In this document: positions 18,330 through 26,269 of the stretch, in pieces
Position numbering within the stretch: the first letter of the stretch is position 1
Layout of the letters: every line of letters starts with the position of its first letter
Origin: Candidatus Heimdallarchaeota archaeon
Lineage (GTDB): Archaea; Asgardarchaeota; Heimdallarchaeia; Hodarchaeales; Hodarchaeaceae
Reading direction: 5' to 3'
Length of the DNA: 50,011 nt
Assembly (NCBI GenBank): GCA_019057635.1
Contig: DXJL01000177.1
Location: 1 to 50,011, forward strand
Position numbers and translations under genes: made by a program
The notes under the pieces: model-generated
The model's database searches: none
Seen by the model: the letters and a program-made list of their open reading frames with translations, nothing else
What the model was told of the DNA's origin: nothing

Positions 18330-19070
18330 TTATTCACGGATTTTTCTCCCCGTAATTTTGATAAAAACGTCTTCTAAGTCTTTAGCATCATATTCAGCCA
18401 TAAGAGCTTTAGGAGTATTTAATGCTATCAATTTTCCACGGTCTATAATTCCTACACGATCACAAAGCATTTCTGCCTCTTCAATGTAATGTGTAGTAAG
18501 AACTACTGTTTTTCCTTGCGTTTTGAGATCCCTTATGAAGTCCCATGTCGCACGACGAGATTGGACATCCATTGCCACAGTTGGTTCGTCAAGAAAGGCG
18601 ATATCGGGATCATTTATCAAAGCCATCACTAATGAAATTCGTCTTACCATTCCCCCACTATATTTTCCCGCTTTTCTTGTTGCTCCCTCAACTAAACCGA
18701 CTTTTGCAAGAAGCTCTTCCGCTCTTTCTTTAATTTTTGTTTTCGACATCCCGTGCAAATTACCAAACAATTCCACATTTTCCCGCCCAGTTAAATATGG
18801 ATAAAATGCTGGTTCTTGAGGGCAAACACCAATCATTTCTTTGATTTTACCGATTGACTTTTTAAGATCATAACCTCCAACTTTGGCTTCACCACTAGTT
18901 GGTTTCAGTAATCCAGTTAGGATCTTAATTGTAGTCGTTTTTCCCGCTCCATTTGGTCCTAATAGTCCAAATAATTCCCCAGCTTCGACTTCGAAACTCA
19001 AATCGTCCACAGCAGTTATATCGTCGAACTTTTTGACAATATTTTGGAGTTTTATACCATTTTCTTTCAT
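18330..19070 (-). CDS. ABC transporter ATP-binding protein
   Basis: The nucleotide-binding subunit of the ABC-2 exporter. Counting from ATG 19070: Walker A GPNGAGKT (38-45), the Q-loop in CPQEPAFYPYLTG, the signature YSGGMVRR, Walker B IAFLDEPT and the switch His in TTHYIEEAEML. The form with CPQE and a final ALMAEY domain is common in drug- and nodulation-type (DrrA/NodI) exporters. The frame also opens at ATG 19097, whose ATGA overlaps the stop of the preceding gene, but AAGGTG just upstream of 19070 supports the shorter form. It is followed by the permease gene after 12 bases. Confidence 0.95.
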   Translation of the reverse strand: MKENGIKLQNIVKKFDDITAVDDLSFEVEAGELFGLLGPNGAGKTTTIKILTGLLKPTSGEAKVGGYDLKKSIGKIKEMIGVCPQEPAFYPYLTGRENVELFGNLHGMSKTKIKERAEELLAKVGLVEGATRKAGKYSGGMVRRISLVMALINDPDIAFLDEPTVAMDVQSRRATWDFIRDLKTQGKTVVLTTHYIEEAEMLCDRVGIIDRGKLIALNTPKALMAEYDAKDLEDVFIKITGRKIRE

Positions 19071-19093
19071 CAATTTCACCTTAGAAATTCTTT

Positions 19094-19540
19094 TCATCTT
19101 TGATTTTTTTTACTTTCAGCTACGAAATTCTCTGGAGATATTTTAGGGGGCATCAATTGGGATATAAGTTCTTCTGTTGGTTCTGATTCCAGTTTTTTGG
19201 TACCATACCATATTCCTTCTTCCTTGATAATATCTAAACTAAAATCATGATCTGTGTGTAATCTTAACAAATATTCGAGAAGTTTTATTTGAATTTTTAA
19301 GAGAAAACCGATATCATAGTTATTTTCTGTTTTCTGAAAAGATGAGAAAGGAATAGGGATCTCGATCTGTATTTCAATCTCTTTACTCACGATATTGCCA
19401 CTTAAGAACATTTTAACCCATTCAGAGACATATACTTCTGATAGAAGTTCATTGGTCAAATTTTTATCCAACTTCACATCTATAAGAGTAGATAAGAGCT
19501 TCTGGTATTGGTATTTTATGTTAATAGTTCTCACAATCAT
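19094..19540 (-). CDS. Hypothetical protein preceding the ABC exporter
   Basis: A 148-residue protein with no recognised domain, signal peptide or membrane span. The first two-thirds alternates hydrophobic and charged residues and looks alpha/beta; the C-terminus is charged and proline-containing (MPPKISPENFVAESKKNQR). Its stop overlaps the first possible ATG of the ABC ATPase, so it is very likely the first gene of that operon and may regulate or assist the exporter. Confidence 0.65.
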   Translation of the reverse strand: MIVRTINIKYQYQKLLSTLIDVKLDKNLTNELLSEVYVSEWVKMFLSGNIVSKEIEIQIEIPIPFSSFQKTENNYDIGFLLKIQIKLLEYLLRLHTDHDFSLDIIKEEGIWYGTKKLESEPTEELISQLMPPKISPENFVAESKKNQR

Positions 19541-19639
19541 TCAACTTATCTTGATTCTGTATTATCAATTTTAATGCCATTTTACTGTTGAAATTATATA
19601 TATGCTAAATTCTCTCCATTATGTAGAAATAATTCCGGA

Positions 19640-19834
19640 CTAACTTTCTCCTCCTTTATCTAAAAGATCTAATCCAACAATTCCTAAGCAGGCCATTCCT
19701 AGACCAAGTGCAAAGGACATATCCGTTCCCGGTTCTATTATTGAAATAATCAGAGTTGCAACTCCCATGGCGAGGGGTATCGCATATAGAATATAGGTTA
19801 TTATTTGATCGATTGAAATTTTTTTACTTGACAT
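19640..19834 (-). CDS. Small two-helix membrane protein
   Basis: A 64-residue protein starting at MSSKKIS (ATG 19834), with GAAGGA seven bases upstream, followed by two hydrophobic helices (about 13-32 and 38-55) and a short charged end (DKGGES). The frame is open further upstream to 19924, but the ribosome site decides for 19834. There is no known family; small hairpin membrane proteins of this type are often subunits or modulators. Confidence 0.6.
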   Translation of the reverse strand: MSSKKISIDQIITYILYAIPLAMGVATLIISIIEPGTDMSFALGLGMACLGIVGLDLLDKGGES

Positions 19835-20243
19835 TTTTTTTCCTTCTTTTTTTTGATTATTGATATTAACCACTTGAAATTGCAATACTGATTGATATAT
19901 AGTCATGGGAGTTACTAGGTTCACATTTAACCGCTATACGTTTATTTTTTGTTGAAAAAAACGAACTAGCAAGTTCGTTTTTTAACCGATTCCAATTTAG
20001 GGTAAACTCATAAAATTTGATTTATAGCAATAAAATTCATTTTAGTACTTTCTATCATAAGAAACATCTAAGGAAAAATCTAATAAATTAGTCAAACGGT
20101 CACAGAAATCGATTCGATCGAAACGAAGGAAAAAAAGATCCTGGAAACTAAGAAATTCTAAGGTGAGGAAAAATGAACCAAGTGGTTTGAATTTTGATAT
20201 CAGGGGAAGAAGGATGTATTAACGGAAAGACGTATTTAATCCA
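19835..20243. other. Non-coding stretch between the small membrane gene and the Lrp-like gene
   Basis: About 410 bases with no credible gene on either strand: short ORFs only, and no tRNA-like T-loop. It is AT-rich, contains the strong hairpin at 19956-19983 and a 10-base TTCGATCGAA palindrome near 20113. It follows the Lrp-like gene on the minus strand and leads into the small membrane gene. Confidence 0.5.
19956..19983 (-). terminator. Perfect 12-base-pair hairpin with flanking A and T tracts
   Basis: AAAAAACGAACT and its exact complement AGTTCGTTTTTT are separated by the 4-base loop AGCA. Further imperfect pairing (GTT and AAC) lies outside. Either strand would give a stem ending in a U tract, so it could stop transcription in both directions. 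It is 260 bases past the Lrp-like gene and 122 bases before the small membrane gene on the minus strand; a protein-binding operator is the alternative. Confidence 0.45.
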
Positions 20244-21140
20244 TTAACCTATTGAATTTAATAATTCCTTCAGTTTCGTCGTCTTAATATCAGGAAAAAC
20301 CCTTGAAGGTTCTCCCAAATAGGTTATCACATTTGTCACATGCTGAAATTTCTTAATTTCCGAAGAAATCGTTTGTACAACTTTCAAATCATTAACAATG
20401 AAAGTAGCGAATAACACTGGACTTGTTGCTGATATCATAGGGGCAAAATACTCTTCAGGGAAGTTATTTTGAAGAAAACTAATAATTTCTTTTAGATTAG
20501 TTTTTTGTTCTAACCATGATATTCGAATCATCGCAACTATCCCACCAAGGTTTGGATTCCATATGATTCCTAAAATAACTCCTCCTTTCTCCATTAGTTC
20601 ATTGATCGTTTTACTCACCATTCTTGAAGTTAAGCCTGTCTGCTTTGCGATTTCACTCGCAGCTCTTCTTGGATCTTCTATTAAACACTTCAAGACTTTT
20701 TTCTGCAAATTTGTAAATTCAACTTTATTTCCTCTCCAATAAAGTAAAGGATGGATTTCTACATTTGTCACGGAAGATAAATTCCTGAAGAATGTACCCA
20801 TTTCTGAAAGGCCTGTCGTTCCCTGAAAACAAGAAAATACATTGTACATCCCTCCAGCTAATTTTCCTATATAACTGATCATTGGATGATTTCCCATCAC
20901 TTCTACAAATTTCTCATCCTCATTTCCATCAGTAGTGATGAGTGCCATTAGCATCTCTGCGTCTACACCCGCTAAGGGCAACTCTACATAAAAATTTTCA
21001 ATTACACCTGTTGAAAGCATTTTATTAAATCTTTTCTTGATTGCATTCGCTGATACACCATTCTTAGTGGCCATCTCTTGAAAAGTCGTTCGGCAATTAA
21101 CATGAAGGTCTAATAAGATGTTTTTATCAATAGAATCCAT
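20244..21140 (-). CDS. Lrp/AsnC-like transcription regulator with two HTH units
   Basis: A 298-residue regulator with two Lrp-type winged HTH units in tandem: the first at about 1-50 (DSIDKNILLDLHVN...VSANAIKKRFNKM), the second at about 144-190 (LQKKVLKCLIEDPRRAASEIAKQTGLTSRMVSKTINEL). Each is followed by a beta-alpha-beta segment resembling the ligand- and dimer-forming RAM domain, weakened in sequence. Double-Lrp architectures are found in archaea, where they act as repressors or activators sensing small molecules. No operon partner is seen. The start ATG is at 21140. Confidence 0.87.
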   Translation of the reverse strand: MDSIDKNILLDLHVNCRTTFQEMATKNGVSANAIKKRFNKMLSTGVIENFYVELPLAGVDAEMLMALITTDGNEDEKFVEVMGNHPMISYIGKLAGGMYNVFSCFQGTTGLSEMGTFFRNLSSVTNVEIHPLLYWRGNKVEFTNLQKKVLKCLIEDPRRAASEIAKQTGLTSRMVSKTINELMEKGGVILGIIWNPNLGGIVAMIRISWLEQKTNLKEIISFLQNNFPEEYFAPMISATSPVLFATFIVNDLKVVQTISSEIKKFQHVTNVITYLGEPSRVFPDIKTTKLKELLNSIG

Positions 21141-21373
21141 AGCAGAATTTCAGCAAAGGGGATTATATAAAATTAGTCTAAACAATATTCGAAAATAAAC
21201 TAAGTCTCCCTAGATATTTGACTAAAATCTCTTTAAATATGAAAAAAAATCGTTTTTTTATAGAACAATAGGTTAAAATTTTCCGTATAAATTCTTCATT
21301 TTCACTGGATTATTAATCAATGAATTGCATTATTATCCCATCGAGCAAAAAACTATCATAAATCAAAATTACT

Positions 21374-21881
21374 GTGATCAGACCTGACAATTCCTGACAA
21401 TGACACCGATATAGTTAAGGTTGTAATTAGGCCAAGCAAAATCTCTGATGTTGAAAAAATTAATGAATTAGAAAAATTAGTTTTTTCACCAAAAATGCGT
21501 TATGGTCCTTCTCTAATTGTGAGAATAATAAATACTTCTTCACCCCATTTAGCACTAACTGCGGTTTTAAAGCCCCAAAACAAAATTATAGGATTTATTG
21601 CTGGAGAGTATGAAGATAAAAAAGAATTGCTAGGGAGAATAGTTACAATTGAAGTGGATCCGAGATATCAACAACATCAAATTGGTCAACGGTTACTCCA
21701 AGCATTTGAGCAGAATCTTGTTGATCACTACTCTGTCCAAACCCTTGAATTACAGGTTCACTTTGAAAATCATAAAGCAATCAATTTTTATCGAAAACAT
21801 GGATACACTGAGGTTAAAAAATTAAAGAATTATTACTCACGTAAAGAACATGCAATCCTTATGCAGAAATCTATCAATTAG
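21374..21881 (+). CDS. GNAT N-acetyltransferase with a damaged or unusual 5' end
   Basis: A GNAT enzyme: the N-terminal VVIRPSKISDVEKINELE is the usual first strand and helix, and EVDPRYQQHQIGQRLL is motif A, which holds acetyl-CoA pyrophosphate. It is followed by FYRKHGYTEV, typical of RimI-like members. The standard ATG in frame is at 21495, but that would cut off the first strand and helix. Coding similarity continues back to about 21405, where no ATG, GTG or TTG exists in frame. A GTG at 21374 would be in frame if one copy of a 10-base tandem duplication (CCTGACAAT at 21383 and 21393) were absent. So it is either frameshifted, uses an unusual start, or has a sequencing error. It converges on Sir2. 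Confidence 0.75.
21383..21401 (+). repeat. 10-base tandem repeat at the GNAT 5' end
   Basis: CCTGACAAT occurs at 21383-21391 and again at 21393-21401. The period of 10 is not a multiple of three, so gain or loss of a copy shifts the reading frame. Removing one copy joins the GTG at 21374 to the GNAT frame. Confidence 0.8.
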
Positions 21882-22632
21882 TCTCCTCATCTGTATTCAT
21901 GACTTTAATTATTTGAGGGAAAATTTCTCCTGATTTTCCATTAATTACAATACTTGCTGATGAATCTAATGACGTCGGTTCCTCATTGATAATGATTACT
22001 GGAGTATTATTAAAACTCACCAGAGAAGGTAAAGCGGCTGCTGGAAATACACTTAAACTGGTTCCAATGACTATTAATAAATCGGATTCTAGCAGCTCTT
22101 GCTTGGCTTCTTCAAAAACATTTGCAGGAAGAGGTTCACTAAACAATACTACATTGGGTTTTATTAGCCCCTCGCAATCTGGACACCGCGGAACCTGGAC
22201 TTTTTTAAGAAGTTCTTCAACCATTACGCGATCAAATTGTTTTTGGCAACTTAAACATGATGCAGTTTCTCCTGTCCCATGTAATTCAAGAACACGGGAG
22301 TTACCTGCACGTTGATGCAAGAAATCAATATTTTGAGTAATGACGGCTTTAAGTTTTCCTAAATTCTCAAGTGTGGCTAACGCTATATGAGCTGGGTTCG
22401 GTTCTGCCGATGAGACAAGCTCAGCAAGTTCAGAATGCATCTTCCAAAACTTTTCAGGCCATTTTAAAAACGCGGAATATTCTGCATACTCAGTAGGATT
22501 ATATTTTTCCCATAATCCTCCTGGACTTCGAAAATCAGGGATACCCGACTCTACGCTTATTCCTGCACCCGTAAAAGCGACAATTTTGGATTTACTCTTT
22601 ATTAGATTTGCAGCCTGCTTATATAATTTCAT
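21874..22632 (-). CDS. Sir2-family NAD-dependent protein deacylase
   Basis: A 252-residue sirtuin. It shows GAGISVESGIPDFRS (22-36), TQNIDFLHQRAG (NAD and nicotinamide site), the catalytic His in ELHG near 118, two CxxC pairs (CLSC near 126-129 and CPDC near 150-153) that bind zinc, and IGTSLSVFPAA. The length and motifs suit a typical prokaryotic CobB/Sir2. It removes acyl groups from lysines in proteins, classically Alba and acetyl-CoA synthetase in archaea. It converges with a GNAT acetyltransferase with an 8-base overlap, so an acylation writer and eraser sit side by side. The lipase-like gene is 11 bases upstream on the same strand, suggesting one transcript. Confidence 0.95.
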   Translation of the reverse strand: MKLYKQAANLIKSKSKIVAFTGAGISVESGIPDFRSPGGLWEKYNPTEYAEYSAFLKWPEKFWKMHSELAELVSSAEPNPAHIALATLENLGKLKAVITQNIDFLHQRAGNSRVLELHGTGETASCLSCQKQFDRVMVEELLKKVQVPRCPDCEGLIKPNVVLFSEPLPANVFEEAKQELLESDLLIVIGTSLSVFPAAALPSLVSFNNTPVIIINEEPTSLDSSASIVINGKSGEIFPQIIKVMNTDEETN

Positions 22633-22643
22633 TATCTAAATCC

Positions 22644-23804
22644 TCATGGAATGTAGGCATATAAGGCAAAATCGATCCGTTGACCCTCTTCTCCAACTAA
22701 TGAAAGATATTCTACACGTGGAAGTCTATCTATTTTTATCGGTACTTTAAGTCTCCCGATTTTCTTTTGTTGTAAACGTACATTTTCAAATGCATGAATA
22801 ACTAATTTTTGAGACCCCTCCAGATCTAACTTGACCTGATTCGTATAAATTATCATTGGATTTTCAGGGATAGCAATTTTTTGATTAGGTGCAATGAATC
22901 CTTGACGTGGGTATTGTTGAGTTAAATGGCCTTGAGAATGAATCCAGAGTGATACTGGTGATTGTAAGTTGACAAGTGTGAGAAGACGGATCTTTAATAT
23001 CGCTATTTGTGGAATAAGGAACGGTCGAACCAGCCGAAACACAATTTTATGTCTATGTAACCGCAAATGTGTTTCTCCAACAGAGATATTTACTGCGTCG
23101 GGTAAGGGGATAAATCTTACAGTATTCCCGTTTTTGCTTGTTGACCATACTGATCCCCCAATATTAATTTGAGTAAGAAAGCATAGTTCTTTTTCACTAA
23201 TTGTTGAACTAATATCTTCAAAATAGTCTATAGCTTGTTCTAGCTCCTCTTTTGTTGCGTTAATTTTATTCTGGAGTAAATTAAGGTATTGTGTCTTATC
23301 ATGAGGACTGCCAATCATTGCCAAGACCCTAATATGGGCCGCTCCATTCTGAAATTTGGTATAATATCGTGTTAGTACCCCCCCAGAAGCGTGAGCGAGT
23401 ACTGAAATCTTATGGGCATTTGTAATTTCTTTGATTATTTTAACATTCTTTGCAAGATTGGCACTGGCATTATCCAGATCGATTAGATCTGACATGTCAA
23501 GTGCAAATATGTAGCGAAAACCATATCTCCACAATTCTCTGGCGAACCAATTGAAAATTGTGTGTTTCGAATTAAAACCATGGATAAGTAATATAGGCTC
23601 ATTGAATCGCGCATGAGTGAGATCTGGAAGATAAATTTCGGTTAAATCGGTATCAAGATAAGCGAAACGCCATAATCGCCATTCACTTCCTTCTTTTTCA
23701 ATTTCTATCCAAAAATGATCGAGGTCTTTTAATCTCTCTGTCTCTTGTGTAACATCGACGAATTTAGCTTGACTTCTTTTCCAATCTTCATCTTCATATT
23801 TCAT
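22644..23804 (-). CDS. Alpha/beta hydrolase, lipase/PGAP1-like
   Basis: A 386-residue protein. Residues about 70-200 form an alpha/beta-hydrolase core: EPILLIHGFNSKHTIFNWFA carries the oxyanion HG, then YIFALDM and VLAHASGGVLTRYY, in which the Ser of HASGG stands where G-x-S-x-G usually is. The Gly before Ser is replaced by Ala, as in some lipases. The C-terminal half (about 250-386) is beta-rich and could be a binding domain. No signal peptide is seen. It may act on lipids or esters; the exact substrate is unknown. It leads the likely two-gene unit with Sir2. Confidence 0.8.
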   Translation of the reverse strand: MKYEDEDWKRSQAKFVDVTQETERLKDLDHFWIEIEKEGSEWRLWRFAYLDTDLTEIYLPDLTHARFNEPILLIHGFNSKHTIFNWFARELWRYGFRYIFALDMSDLIDLDNASANLAKNVKIIKEITNAHKISVLAHASGGVLTRYYTKFQNGAAHIRVLAMIGSPHDKTQYLNLLQNKINATKEELEQAIDYFEDISSTISEKELCFLTQINIGGSVWSTSKNGNTVRFIPLPDAVNISVGETHLRLHRHKIVFRLVRPFLIPQIAILKIRLLTLVNLQSPVSLWIHSQGHLTQQYPRQGFIAPNQKIAIPENPMIIYTNQVKLDLEGSQKLVIHAFENVRLQQKKIGRLKVPIKIDRLPRVEYLSLVGEEGQRIDFALYAYIP

Positions 23805-24010
23805 GATGACCTATATCACCCTCATTAGTTGAACTCTGTTGAGTATTTCTGATTTAGCCTTTTGATTGAAAAATTTTCTGGATCCTCTTTTTTTTTACAC
23901 TGAATTCCTTATTAAGTTCTGTAGCTGGAACAATTGTAATAATTGATCGATAAGTATCTGGAAGAAAAGACTGATATTTATTTTCCATAGTAATACTGAA
24001 GGATTGAGAG

Positions 24011-24982
24011 ATGCCAACTATTGAGCTAAGTGATGTCGAAGGAAAACGGTTCGAGACAATTCTAGTTTTTATAATTAAAAATCGGCTCTTAATCGGTGTT
24101 TTATTTGGACTTCCATTCATGCTATTCGGTTTATTCACAGAGTTGGCGATTTTACATTGGGATCTATCAATAATTTTGGAAAGTTGGATAAGGATTATTG
24201 CAGCACTAATAGTTTCAATTTGTTTACTTCCCTATATCTGGATGATAAACGACTATTTTGATGCACCTTATGATTTACTTGATGAGAAAAAAGGAGCGCG
24301 TAACTATTTTTGCAGCTCCAATATCAAGAAAAAACCGTATCTTGCTAAGATTATGCTCCTGACTCCTGTGGTAATCAGTTTGTCATTCAGTTTAATTCTA
24401 GGTATTGAAACTATTATTCTTGTATCCATTACGTTATTAATTGGTCATTTTTATAGCGCTCCTCCTATCCGTTTTAAAGAACGGGTATATCTTGACTTAA
24501 TTACTCATGGATTGTATGCTTCTGGTTTATTTTTCCTATTGGGAGGGTTAGTCATATCCCCATTTGAATATCTCATCCAACAGCCCCTTTTTCTAGTTTT
24601 CATCTCATTATCAATACTCGATGGTATTTGGATACAATTTAATTCTCAATTAATTGATTTTAATATTGATCAAAAAGGAAAACAACGAACGACCTCCGTG
24701 ATCCTAGGAAAGAAGAATAGTGCCCTATTACTTCGAGGACTTATTTGTAGTATGCTAGCATTGATGACCTTCTATTTGATCCTGAATGATTCATTACAGG
24801 ACTTTCTTCCCGATCTTGTTATTTGGATTTCTATCTTAGTTTCCGTTCTGCTAATAATTCTGTATTTATACCGATCTTCGATACTGAAAGATAATTTCGA
24901 CGCAATTCGTAAGCATTCAGCGTGGGTAAGAAGAAAATTTGTCTACACATCTGGTATAATTGGTATTTTACTCATTAACTAG
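24011..24982 (+). CDS. UbiA-family prenyltransferase
   Basis: A 323-residue membrane enzyme with about nine helices. The first Asp-rich motif is NDYFDAPYD (about 80-88), and the second lies in DFNIDQKGKQRTTSV (about 217), the two metal-diphosphate sites of the UbiA family, which attach a prenyl chain to an acceptor. The acceptor could be a lipid, quinone or carotenoid precursor; the motif variant and the EKKGARN context do not decide. ATG 24011 has GAAGGA upstream. It diverges from the lipase-like gene. A second UbiA-type gene is at 33780-34739. Confidence 0.85.
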   Translation: MPTIELSDVEGKRFETILVFIIKNRLLIGVLFGLPFMLFGLFTELAILHWDLSIILESWIRIIAALIVSICLLPYIWMINDYFDAPYDLLDEKKGARNYFCSSNIKKKPYLAKIMLLTPVVISLSFSLILGIETIILVSITLLIGHFYSAPPIRFKERVYLDLITHGLYASGLFFLLGGLVISPFEYLIQQPLFLVFISLSILDGIWIQFNSQLIDFNIDQKGKQRTTSVILGKKNSALLLRGLICSMLALMTFYLILNDSLQDFLPDLVIWISILVSVLLIILYLYRSSILKDNFDAIRKHSAWVRRKFVYTSGIIGILLIN

Positions 24983-25085
24983 CCAATATCATTATAAAAT
25001 GAAATTAATAAAAGGCTGGAGGAACATTCTTGATTGAAGGTAAGAATTTCGTCCCTTACTAATAATTCGACCGTGAAGTGTTCAA

Positions 25086-25451
25086 ATGCCTAGAGATGGG
25101 TATAAACAAGTCAAACTGGACCCTAAGAAAATGGCTAAGTGGTGGCAGGATGCTGAGGAGCAAATCAGACTAGCTCACCCACACGAATCGAAAAAAAATC
25201 AAGAGAAACTAACAGAAAAATATTTACGATCCCGAGTTAACAATATCATGGAGAAAAGGCAAAGTAAACCTGATCCTGGCGAAAAACAAATAGCCGAATG
25301 GTATCGAACTGAACTTATGCATCTCAGACTTGAAATTCCAGAAACACCCTTAAAACAGCGTGAAAGGATAGCAGCCAACACTGTAACGAATAAAATCAAA
25401 CAATATCGGCGAACAATCCGACTTGATAATTTTCTTGATATGACTGAGTAA
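25086..25451 (+). CDS. Small basic protein with an internal duplication
   Basis: A 121-residue, strongly basic helical protein that I do not recognise. It consists of two tandem repeats of about 45 residues that align without gaps: MAKWWQDAEEQIRLAHP and IAEWYRTELMHLRLEIP open them, and both continue with K/R-rich helices ending in VNNI and KIKQ. Conserved positions include A-W-W/Y, R-L and a Pro three residues later. High charge and small size suggest nucleic-acid or ribosome binding. The gene lies between UbiA and AlaX, all on the plus strand. Confidence 0.75.
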   Translation: MPRDGYKQVKLDPKKMAKWWQDAEEQIRLAHPHESKKNQEKLTEKYLRSRVNNIMEKRQSKPDPGEKQIAEWYRTELMHLRLEIPETPLKQRERIAANTVTNKIKQYRRTIRLDNFLDMTE

Positions 25452-25538
25452 TTTTTCAACCAAATACTGATCATACGGCTAAAAAAATTAGATTTTTCTT
25501 TTTTGCTTATATTCAATCTGTCAATAAGGAGATACAGC

Positions 25539-26258
25539 ATGACAAAGCGGATTTACTTAGCAGATAATTATATAAAAGATTTTAATTCAACTCTGGTGAA
25601 AAATACTTCCAAAGGAATTGTATTAACAGAAACCTGTTTTTATCCTGAAGGAGGAGGCCAACCAGGGGATAGAGGAAGTCTGATTATCAAAAACCAGCCC
25701 ATTAAGGTAAATAACACTCGAATACATCAAGAATTGGTGATTCACGAAACTGAAACTCAAGATTTCCCAGTGGGTTCAAAGGTAGAAGGAAAATTAGATT
25801 GGAACTACCGCTATAGATTGATGCGGAGTCATTCAGCTCAACATGTAATCAGTCGTTACTTTCAGGTCAACTATCAAGCCGAAACTGTCAGTACCCAGCT
25901 GAAATATGGGAAGAGCAGATTAGATTTTCAACCGTTACGGAAAATACCACTAGAAGAATTAGAAACAATTACAAAAAAAATCAATATGATCTTGGCGAAG
26001 AAATTGCCTGTATCAATAAAGGCATTACCAAGAGAGGAAGCTTTTTCCTATCTTCGCGAGAAAAAATACCAGACTAAATATCTTGAAATGGTGCCCAAGT
26101 CAATCAAATCTATTCGAATTATTTCTATTGGAGACTACGATTTTGCAGCTTGTGCTGGAACCCATGTAAAGAACACATCAGAAATTGGTGAAGTTTCACT
26201 GATAAGCACTAAGAATAAAGGGAAATTTCGTGAAAGAATATTTTATACTGTGATTTGA
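25539..26258 (+). CDS. alaX: Alanyl-tRNA editing protein AlaX
   Basis: A free-standing editing domain of alanyl-tRNA synthetase, which hydrolyses Ser- or Gly-tRNA(Ala). The protein (239 residues from ATG 25539) has the FYPEGGGQPGDRG strand (34-46), the first zinc pair HSAQH (98-102) and the second CAGTH near 203-207. The length fits the AlaX-M class, which carries an extra N-terminal beta domain. AAGGAG ends seven bases upstream of 25539, so this start is preferred to the upstream frame opening at 25503. The gene converges with the UvrC-like gene. Confidence 0.93.
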   Translation: MTKRIYLADNYIKDFNSTLVKNTSKGIVLTETCFYPEGGGQPGDRGSLIIKNQPIKVNNTRIHQELVIHETETQDFPVGSKVEGKLDWNYRYRLMRSHSAQHVISRYFQVNYQAETVSTQLKYGKSRLDFQPLRKIPLEELETITKKINMILAKKLPVSIKALPREEAFSYLREKKYQTKYLEMVPKSIKSIRIISIGDYDFAACAGTHVKNTSEIGEVSLISTKNKGKFRERIFYTVI

Positions 26259-26269
26259 CTCGAAATCAA

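Noticed and set aside
20095..20130. tRNA-like T-loop or palindrome (TTCGATCGAA near 20113).
   Set aside because: No matching acceptor stem or anticodon arm could be folded; the palindrome is short and AT-rich enough to be chance.
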